The notes under the pieces: generated by a model
What the model saw: the letters and a program-made list of their open reading frames with translations, nothing else
The model's database searches: none
What the model was told of the DNA's origin: nothing
DNA from: Alistipes sp.
GTDB lineage: Bacteria > Bacteroidota > Bacteroidia > Bacteroidales > Rikenellaceae
Direction of reading: 5' to 3'
NCBI GenBank assembly: GCA_031285485.1
Contig: JAITWC010000155.1
Coordinates: 1 to 13,569, forward strand
DNA length: 13,569 nucleotides
Shown: positions 1 through 5,679 of the stretch, one piece after another
Position numbering within the stretch: position 1 is the first letter of the stretch
How the letters are laid out: every line of letters begins with the position of its first letter
Made by a program: the position numbers and the translations under genes

Positions 1-212
1 AGGGTAACTGCTAGGACAACGCCGTGGTCGAGAGCTTCTTCAAATCCCTCAAGTGCGAGTTGATTTACGGAAACAAGATTTTATCTGCCGACCAAATCGA
101 AATGGAGATCTTCCAATGGATCGAAATCTGGTACAACAAAATCAGAAAACACAAAGCGCTACAAAACATGACAATAGTCGAATTATGGAACATTAACAAA
201 ATATCGGCTTAA
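1..212 (+). pseudogene. IS3-family transposase (OrfB) 3' remnant, interrupted by a stop
   Basis: This is the C-terminal end of a DDE (rve-type) transposase of the IS3 family, which would cut and join insertion-sequence ends. Reading from base 3 gives G-N-C-stop-D-N-A-V-V-E-S-F-F-K-S-L-K-C-E, matching the family stretch GNCYDNA..ESFF.xLK around the last catalytic glutamate (codon 30-32). The tail with IEIWYNKIRKHKAL is the usual IS3 C-terminus, ending at a TAA at 210-212. The tyrosine codon expected at 12-14 is TAG, a single-base change that would truncate the protein just before the catalytic E. A GTG at 24 could start a 62-aa fragment, but that lacks the first two catalytic aspartates. The rest of the element lies beyond the left edge. 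The stretch is clearly more AT-rich than the operon, consistent with an acquired element. Family assignment is firm; inactivity is inferred from the stop codon. Confidence 0.85.
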
Positions 213-368
213 CTCTTTGTGCGGTGAAAGTTGGGAAATCCACTCGCCTATGTAAACTAATACAGGGATTTGCAGCTCCTGAACCGTTTGGGTAGTCTGC
301 TGTGGAAAGTCTGTTTACCATAGGATTAATGATTGGGTTTTCTAAGCCATACGGACAGTATCGGTGAC
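213..368. other. Intergenic, probably IS 3' end plus unassigned sequence
   Basis: There is no open reading frame of note and no recognisable tRNA or rRNA. The first 30 bases after the transposase stop, including gcggtgaaagttgggaaatc at 221-240, are where the right terminal inverted repeat of an IS3 element would lie. Its partner end is outside the window, so neither the repeat nor a target-site duplication can be confirmed. I see nothing further in 243-368. Confidence 0.4.
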
Positions 369-397
369 AAAAAGAGAGACAGAATTAACTGCCTCTC
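369..397 (-). terminator. Intrinsic terminator of the candidate small RNA
   Basis: Read on the minus strand, GAGAGGCAG (397-389), loop TTAATT, then CTGTCTCTC (382-374) form a 9-bp stem with one G-U pair. Five Ts at 373-369 follow immediately. This is a classic rho-independent shape for leftward transcription. It lies about 130 bp beyond the operon's own terminator, so it more likely ends a separate transcript or serves as a back-up stop for the operon. Confidence 0.65.
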
Positions 398-480
398 GAA
401 GTAGCATTACCGCATACCGTCAGGATGTTTATTGCTGACAGGTTGCTCCCCAGCAGAGCCTGTCTCCTCTTAACATCCTG
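369..480 (-). ncRNA. Candidate small RNA between the xylanase gene and the IS remnant
   Basis: This predicted transcript of about 110 nt has three aligned signals on the minus strand. A TAACTTTG box (484-491) fits the Bacteroidota -7 consensus TAnnTTTG and would place the start near 476-480. The RNA then opens with a 60-nt nested hairpin. Its outer stem CAGGATGTT/AACATCCTG (472-480 with 421-429) has 9 perfect pairs, followed by a symmetric 7/7 internal loop. A 6-bp stem GACAGG/CCTGTC (459-464 with 437-442) leads to a 4-bp apical stem TGCT/AGCA closed by GGGG. After a roughly 23-nt linker it ends in an intrinsic terminator at 369-397. The geometry is seen directly; that it is transcribed as a separate RNA is inference. 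It could instead be read-through 3' UTR of the xylanase mRNA or a relic of mobile DNA. I do not recognise it as tRNA, tmRNA, SRP or RNase P RNA, and it is short for 6S RNA. Confidence 0.45.
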
Positions 481-483
481 ACA

Positions 484-514
484 CAAAGTTACAAAATAAT
501 TTAAGCACCCCGAA
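484..514 (-). promoter_or_regulatory. Bacteroidota-type promoter for the candidate small RNA
   Basis: The minus strand of 484-491 reads TAACTTTG, a full match to the Bacteroidota -7 consensus TAnnTTTG. Nineteen bases upstream, at 511-514, is TTCG, one mismatch from the -33 element TTTG at the expected 19-21 bp spacing. The -33 element lies inside the stem of the operon terminator. The predicted start falls on or next to the first bases of the 421-480 hairpin. It is the only TAnnTTTG match I see on either strand between 213 and 570. An 8-bp degenerate match can occur by chance. Confidence 0.45.
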
Positions 515-539
515 AGTCATTTAACAACTTCCGGGGTGC
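505..539 (-). terminator. Intrinsic terminator of the xus/xyn10 operon
   Basis: GCACCCCGGAAGT (539-527) pairs with ACTTTCGGGGTGC (517-505), a 13-bp stem with one G-U pair and a 9-nt loop. On the minus strand it is followed by TTAAATTATTTTG. It starts 31 bp after the xylanase stop codon, as expected for the end of the operon. The + strand side is followed by GGTTTTATT, so it may also work weakly in the other direction and shield the operon from transcription coming from the IS side. Confidence 0.85.
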
Positions 540-570
540 CGGTTTTATTAGGACGTTATCCGCCGGCGAA

Positions 571-2793
571 TCAGTTACCCGCCAGACCGTCGGCAAATCC
601 GGCGTAGGCCGGTTTGCGGTTGTTGTCGCCGTCCCACAGACCGGTGGGCGTGTTGGGCCTCCAGCCGCTGTTGGCAGGCTGGTCGACGAGTGCCCAATGG
701 GTTATGCCGTACTGCTGTGCTGCGGGAATGATCTCAAAGTACTTGTCGACGATGAACTTGTAGAACGCTGACATGGCCTTATGCTGGTCGACGGTAACAT
801 CGGCGGTGGGAATGTCCTTGCCTTCGGCATCGACAATACCCATGTCGAGCTCGGAAACCTTAACCAGTTTACCTGTGGCGGCCAACAGCTGATACATCGT
901 AACGATGGCGGCTTCCTGAGCCTGCTGACGTGTCGGATCGACGTTGTAGCTGACGTGCATCTGGGTACCCAGACCATCGATCTTCGTTACGCCGTCCGAC
1001 TCCCAGTATTCGACCATGTCGATCAGACCGCGAGCCTTGTCGTTGTTGTTGTAAGTGGCTTCGAGGTTGTAGTCGTTTGCGAACAGTTTGAGGTCGTTGC
1101 CACCGCGCTGGCGTGCCAAACGGGCAGCTACGCGGACGTAATCGCGGCCCAGATAGTCCTGCCAGAAGAAGTTGGTACTTGCAGGATCGTCGGGTTCGCC
1201 GTTCCCATCCTTATCGCCGGTTTTCAGTGCAAACGCGTCATCGTCGTCCATCGGTTCGTTGACCAGATCCCATGCCTTGACGTAGGTGGTTCCACCCGTT
1301 TCGGGATCGGCGCCGGTGGCGACCATCATAGCCGAGATCCAGCGGTCGAGTTCAGTGGTGAGAATCTCGACTTTTTCTTCAGGGGTCTTGGGGACAATGA
1401 TGTCACCCACGGTCTCCTCTTTCTTCAGCGAGATGTTGTCGTAATAGTAGCTGGTGGCATTCAGACCGAGGTCTAAAGCCAGCGCACCCATTTCGTTGAT
1501 AGTCACCATACGGCTGAAATGCTGCCACTCGGTGGTGTAGTCGAGATTACCGACCCCGCCACCGAGGTACTGCCCGGGGCCGCGTTGCGACTGCGAGCCT
1601 GCCGTCACTATAGCGTCGGCCTTGTAGTCGAAACTCAACTCGTACACCTCGCCGCCAACCATCGCGGGCGTCCACTTGAGGATGAACTGGGCGTTGTAGC
1701 CGTTGGCCTGAACCGCAGGGTTGGTGATCTTCACCGCGCGACCGGTCACGCCGCCGTCAACATAGCTCAACTGAGCGGCGCCGTTAGTCTGGTAGTTGGT
1801 GGCATCGTCAGTTTCGAATTTGCCGTTCACGAACTTCTCGACCATCTCCACTCTGCTTGTCATGCCGTTAGGATAGAAACGTTCGATCACTACGTCATCG
1901 AAATAGTAGGAAGTGGCCATGCTGCCCATTTCGAAAGTCACCGCGATGGCAACAACACCGTCGTTGTTGGCCGGGACGGTAAATTCTCTCTCATAGTCTT
2001 TCCACTCAGTGGTGAACGTAACGCCAGGGCCTCCCGTGATGTAGTTGGAGAATGCTGGACCGTGGTACTGACTGCCAGAGGTAACGGCCTGGTCAGCGCG
2101 AATCTTCATGGTTAACTTGTACTGTACATTCGCTTCCGCCTTTGGAAAAAGAATGGCGGCCTGACTATCCCACGAATTAGGCTTAACGCTCTCGTTAGTG
2201 ATTTTGAGAGCATGGCCTCCATCGGCTCCTTCCACGAAAGAGACCACCGCTCCGGCGTTGTGTGGGAAGTTAGTCAGATCTTCGTCCTCAAAGTCCATGT
2301 CGGTGACCACCACCCACTCCGGTTCCGAAGGCGGAGCCGGGATCACGGTGGGAGAGATGAGGCTGCCCAGCCACTTTACGTTCTGCTGGGCATGCCACAC
2401 GAGGGTGTGACCATAAACTTCCAGACCCGCACCGCGGGCTTCGTTGACGAAAGTGGTAACCTTGGAGGGATCTATCGCACCTTCATCGTTCACGACCGAA
2501 GCGTATTTAAAGTCGTTGCTCGCAACCACTTCGTTGAAGTTGGCTATCGCCACGCGATAGGGTATTCCGTGGGCCGTGAGTTCATCTGCCGAAATACCCA
2601 TGCCCAAACGGAAGTTCGCCCCTTCGACCAGATATTCCTTCAGAGGCAGGTAGTCTTTTAGGTAGTTCATCTCGGTTATAGAGCTAGGCTCGGGAACCGG
2701 ATAATCCCGCTCGTCGAAATCGGCACATGACGCCATAACAGCCCCGGCAAACAGGGCAGTCAGCAATATTCCACTGTTTTTCATTATTTGCAT
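571..2793 (-). CDS. xyn10C: Surface lipoprotein GH10 endo-1,4-beta-xylanase with two internal carbohydrate-binding modules
   Basis: This 740-aa enzyme hydrolyses internal beta-1,4 bonds of xylan at the cell surface. An SPII signal ends in the lipobox M-A-S-C (Cys23), followed by acidic residues (ADFDERD) typical of surface-exported Bacteroidota lipoproteins. The GH10 barrel begins at about 45-145 with GHTLVWH (128-134). It is interrupted by two related modules of CBM4_9 type (about 160-305 and 320-457), each with a TTEW motif and an ATSYY-[FY]-D end. The barrel resumes at about 470-735. Catalytic residues are visible: acid/base E513 in WDLVNEP and nucleophile E648 in SELD, plus GLGTQMH (607-613). 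A CBM insertion at this place is known from Prevotella Xyn10C and Bacteroides GH10 enzymes. An acidic EF-hand-like loop (527-536) follows the acid/base segment. It is the last gene of the operon, 11 bp after xusE and 31 bp before a terminator. M1 and M4 are both possible starts. Confidence 0.95.
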   Translation of the reverse strand: MQIMKNSGILLTALFAGAVMASCADFDERDYPVPEPSSITEMNYLKDYLPLKEYLVEGANFRLGMGISADELTAHGIPYRVAIANFNEVVASNDFKYASVVNDEGAIDPSKVTTFVNEARGAGLEVYGHTLVWHAQQNVKWLGSLISPTVIPAPPSEPEWVVVTDMDFEDEDLTNFPHNAGAVVSFVEGADGGHALKITNESVKPNSWDSQAAILFPKAEANVQYKLTMKIRADQAVTSGSQYHGPAFSNYITGGPGVTFTTEWKDYEREFTVPANNDGVVAIAVTFEMGSMATSYYFDDVVIERFYPNGMTSRVEMVEKFVNGKFETDDATNYQTNGAAQLSYVDGGVTGRAVKITNPAVQANGYNAQFILKWTPAMVGGEVYELSFDYKADAIVTAGSQSQRGPGQYLGGGVGNLDYTTEWQHFSRMVTINEMGALALDLGLNATSYYYDNISLKKEETVGDIIVPKTPEEKVEILTTELDRWISAMMVATGADPETGGTTYVKAWDLVNEPMDDDDAFALKTGDKDGNGEPDDPASTNFFWQDYLGRDYVRVAARLARQRGGNDLKLFANDYNLEATYNNNDKARGLIDMVEYWESDGVTKIDGLGTQMHVSYNVDPTRQQAQEAAIVTMYQLLAATGKLVKVSELDMGIVDAEGKDIPTADVTVDQHKAMSAFYKFIVDKYFEIIPAAQQYGITHWALVDQPANSGWRPNTPTGLWDGDNNRKPAYAGFADGLAGN

Positions 2794-2804
2794 AGTTTTA
2801 ATCG

Positions 2805-3839
2805 TTAATTCTTCAACACAGGAGTGAACTCCTGACGTAGAACCCCACGATCACGGATCACGAGAACATCATCCGTCGCAACTTGCATGTCGCCGAAGTC
2901 GAGGGTGTAGTTCAGCGTGATTCGATCGCGATCCTTGTTACCCCAGGACTGCTTCGCACCATGCGCCTCGTACTTGCCGCTACCGCTGACGGCAACCTCT
3001 TCTGTACCCGACGTTACGGTGCAATTACCCGTGACGGAGTCGAATGTGAGGATCAGAGTGCAGTCGCGCTGAGTGTTGTTGGCATCCATGACGCTGACCG
3101 GATACTCGACCGCGTTGAGAGAAATGGTACTGGTGGCAATAACCTCGTTGTATTCGACATACTCCTTGTCACGTTCCACCGTTCCGGTCCTCGAACCGCT
3201 GAATACATCCGTCCCGCCACGCAACCAGTTGGCGGTGTATTTGTTAATGTACTTCACGGCGTAGAGGATGTAGTCTTTGGGAAGAACATCCCAGTCGTTG
3301 TCGATCGCGCGGTTGGGATTGGGGAACAAGGGTATCCCCTGCAAAATGCTGTCGGCATTACTCACACCTGTCATCAAGATCGGAATCACGTAATTGTTCT
3401 CCACAGCGAGCGGATCGGAGAAGAACGCATCGGTCAGCTGAACATCTAGACGACCGAAAAATTCGCCCTTCGGCATCGTGATTCTGTCGGTGGAACCGAG
3501 TGTATAGTAGTTCGACGGCATGGCAAGAACGTCTCTCGTGCCGTCGAAAGATAGATTGTCTACCAGCGAGTTATCGACCTTGATGCCGATCTCCACCTCC
3601 TTGGTCTGTTCATAAAGGCCCCCTATCGTGGCAATGATCTGACAGCGATACTCGTTGTCGAGAGTGGTATCGGTCGTTTCGTCCTCACCGAGCACGATCG
3701 TACGAACGGGAGTCTGATAGGCGAAGTAGACGGATGTCATGCCGTAGTCGGGGTGATGGAGCGGACTGTTGTTACACGAGGTCAACCCGATGCCCACCAG
3801 AAGAAGTGCTATAAGATATTTTTTCATATTGCCTTTCAT
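2805..3839 (-). CDS. xusE: XusE-like surface glycan-binding lipoprotein (DUF1735 N-terminal domain)
   Basis: This 344-aa lipoprotein has an SPII signal with lipobox L-T-S-C (Cys22). Residues about 35-175 match the DUF1735 (BT_3987-like N-terminal) family: YFAYQTPVRTI near the start, GGLYEQ, PSNYYTL, MPKGEFFGRLDVQLTDAFF, and YVIPILMTGVSNADSILQG. The segment KDYILYAVKYINKY (188-201) leads to a C-terminal beta-rich half (about 205-344). Family members encoded between susD and a GH10 gene act as xylan-binding surface proteins; the binding role here is inferred from that position. It lies 21 bp after xusD and 11 bp before xyn10C. ATG codons occur at residues 1 and 5. An AAAGG stretch five bases before the second ATG makes the shorter form (340 aa) a real alternative. 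After the lipid-bearing Cys it has NNSPLHH rather than acidic residues, so surface exposure is less certain than for its neighbours. Confidence 0.85.
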   Translation of the reverse strand: MKGNMKKYLIALLLVGIGLTSCNNSPLHHPDYGMTSVYFAYQTPVRTIVLGEDETTDTTLDNEYRCQIIATIGGLYEQTKEVEIGIKVDNSLVDNLSFDGTRDVLAMPSNYYTLGSTDRITMPKGEFFGRLDVQLTDAFFSDPLAVENNYVIPILMTGVSNADSILQGIPLFPNPNRAIDNDWDVLPKDYILYAVKYINKYTANWLRGGTDVFSGSRTGTVERDKEYVEYNEVIATSTISLNAVEYPVSVMDANNTQRDCTLILTFDSVTGNCTVTSGTEEVAVSGSGKYEAHGAKQSWGNKDRDRITLNYTLDFGDMQVATDDVLVIRDRGVLRQEFTPVLKN

Positions 3840-3860
3840 GTTTTTAATTCGACATTGCTG

Positions 3861-5660
3861 TTACCAACCTCTGTTCTGTTGGAGGTTGCTGTACTTAAGC
3901 GTTTCCGTATAGGGTATCGGGCCGAAATACATATAATCGGCGTAGACACGGTTCTCCACGGGAATTACCTTGTATTCGGCGGCGGTGATGCTCATACCGC
4001 GGGCCGCTTCGGTGATGGGTGCCTGCCAGCGGCGCAGATCCCAAAAACGGTGCCCTTCGAAACAGAGCTCCAGACGGCGTTCGTTGCGGATCAGCTCACG
4101 CATCGCGTCCTTGTCGCCACGAATCGATTCGAGGTACGCGTCACCGTTTTCGGTACCCACGCCCGCCCTCGCGCGAATGGCTTTGATCACGTCGTAAGCC
4201 GAGTAGCTCGCGTTCGGAGCGGTTCCGACCGGGCCCCATGCCTCGTTAGCCGCCTCGGCGTAACCAAGGAAGATCTCGGTGAAGCGGATGAAAGGCTTGT
4301 AGTGCGCCTGATTGTTGGCGCCGCTCGGATTGGCGTTGACATCCTGACGCAACAACTTCTTCATGTAGTAGCCGGTGCGGGTGGAGGTCTCGGTGCGTCC
4401 GAGGGCATCATTACCGGTACCGTCGACGGCGGTGGTGATCACGGTGTTCTGATGACCTGCCGTTTGGCCGTTGTAGAGAATGTACCGGCCCAGACGAGGA
4501 TCGCGACCTGCGTAGGGATTGTTCTCATTGTAGTCACTCAACGCGTGGCCGATAGGATAACCATTGGCCATAGGGAATGCGTCCACCAGATTCTGGGTGG
4601 GATTGATACGGCCGCGACCGAACAGCGTAGGCGGGAAGTTATCTTCCTCGAGGCCGCGGTTGGTCTCCTTGTTTGACCTCCAAAGCATCTCCTTGGGATT
4701 GTTACCCGAACCCAAACCGTCGATCTCTCTCGCGTTGGCGTACCATGTGCCACCGTTCGGGTCGATCTCGGCAACGGGATTCGCTCCCAAGCGATTCAGA
4801 ACGATAGCCATCTGCTGGGCGGCGTCGGCCCACGTGTAGCTGGTGCCGGTACTGTAACCCGGACTTGCGGCTAGCAACGTCACCTGGGCGCGAATCGCCT
4901 CGACAATGCCTCCGCTCATGCGGTTACGGTGCTGATTACCGAACGTGCGGGAGTACATGGCGGCCAGGTTGCCCGGGGTCTCCTTATGTTCCGCAGTCGC
5001 CATATTCGCGTATTTTTCCGGCACGAGAGCGTCGTCGGAGATATTGTTGTAAGCGGACGGAAGAAGACTGAGTGCCATCTCGGCATCGGCGTAGATCTGC
5101 TCCACACATTTCTGGAAAGTGTCGCGTGGCAGATTGAACTCGGAGTCGGTGTCCTCGGGCTCCGTAAGGATCGGAATGCCCAGCAACTGACCGCTGTTGT
5201 CCCAACCTCCGTGATGCAGGATCAAGTGGTAGAGGAACAGCGCGCGCATACCGTAAGCGTCGCCTTTCAGACGGTCGTTGATCATGCGGGCGATCAGCGG
5301 GTCGTTGGCCCATTTGACGTCGTCAACCATACTAATGAACAGATTGATGTACTGCATCGAGGCGCGAAGGTACTGCCAACGGTCCATCGGAGCGCCGGAG
5401 TTCGACGTCCACTGGCCGGTAGCCATGCGGCGGTAGCCGTTGTTCGGATCGTTCGACACCGCATCGTCGGTGGCCACGTCGTGGAACAACCAGCCTCCGA
5501 GGGGATTACCTATGTAGGCGTGACCCAAAAGTCCCTGCGCGAAGGCTGGCTCGTTGTAGAGCGATTCTTCGTACCGGAAGTTTTCCGGAGCAGGCACGAA
5601 AAGGTCTTCGCATCCAGTGAGGAAAGGAATGATTACTACGAATTTTAATATCTTTTTCAT
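3861..5660 (-). CDS. xusD: SusD/RagB-like xylan oligosaccharide-binding lipoprotein (second pair)
   Basis: This 599-aa outer-membrane lipoprotein captures glycan and acts as the lid over its SusC partner. The short SPII signal ends at L-T-G-C (Cys17), then EDLF. SusD-family landmarks are the helical TPR-like part around residues 95-200 (RALFLYHLILHHGGW, then PIL at 163-165), NPYAGRDPRLGRYI (381-394), FLGYAEAANEAWG (464-476), ELCFEGHRFWDLRRW (531-545) and the C-terminal QNRGW, close to the usual QNPGW. Length is normal for larger SusD proteins. It starts 19 bp after the stop of its SusC partner and ends 21 bp before xusE, so it is co-transcribed. The assignment as XusD rests on its place as the second SusD of a C-D-C-D-E-GH10 operon. 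The sugar specificity itself is inferred from the neighbouring xylanase. Confidence 0.9.
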   Translation of the reverse strand: MKKILKFVVIIPFLTGCEDLFVPAPENFRYEESLYNEPAFAQGLLGHAYIGNPLGGWLFHDVATDDAVSNDPNNGYRRMATGQWTSNSGAPMDRWQYLRASMQYINLFISMVDDVKWANDPLIARMINDRLKGDAYGMRALFLYHLILHHGGWDNSGQLLGIPILTEPEDTDSEFNLPRDTFQKCVEQIYADAEMALSLLPSAYNNISDDALVPEKYANMATAEHKETPGNLAAMYSRTFGNQHRNRMSGGIVEAIRAQVTLLAASPGYSTGTSYTWADAAQQMAIVLNRLGANPVAEIDPNGGTWYANAREIDGLGSGNNPKEMLWRSNKETNRGLEEDNFPPTLFGRGRINPTQNLVDAFPMANGYPIGHALSDYNENNPYAGRDPRLGRYILYNGQTAGHQNTVITTAVDGTGNDALGRTETSTRTGYYMKKLLRQDVNANPSGANNQAHYKPFIRFTEIFLGYAEAANEAWGPVGTAPNASYSAYDVIKAIRARAGVGTENGDAYLESIRGDKDAMRELIRNERRLELCFEGHRFWDLRRWQAPITEAARGMSITAAEYKVIPVENRVYADYMYFGPIPYTETLKYSNLQQNRGW

Positions 5661-5679
5661 ACGTTTACTTTTTTCGGGT

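Noticed and set aside
429..476. 15-codon ORF on the minus strand (MLRGDRLCWGATCQQ) inside the hairpin of the candidate small RNA.
   Set aside because: It would be leaderless, has no ribosome-binding sequence, and its bases are fully explained by the nested stems. A 15-codon frame is expected by chance.
421..480. Long hairpin considered as an integron attC site or IS200/IS605 end.
   Set aside because: The attC core sequences (RYYYAAC at the left, GTTRRRY at the right) are not present in the right orientation. There is no tyrosine recombinase or TnpA gene nearby, and the promoter and terminator fit an RNA better.
213..570. CRISPR array, tRNA or riboswitch in the intergenic region.
   Set aside because: There are no repeated units with spacers and no tRNA-like cloverleaf. 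The structured part does not precede a gene on the strand where it folds.
781..2115. Open frames of 231 and 198 aa on the + strand antisense to the xylanase gene.
   Set aside because: They oppose verified catalytic and CBM codons and contain low-complexity valine runs. They are shadows.
3753..4676. 307-aa open frame on the + strand antisense to xusD and xusE.
   Set aside because: It lies wholly opposite clear lipoprotein genes with complete family signatures. The translation has no recognisable motif, as expected for antisense frames in GC-rich coding DNA.
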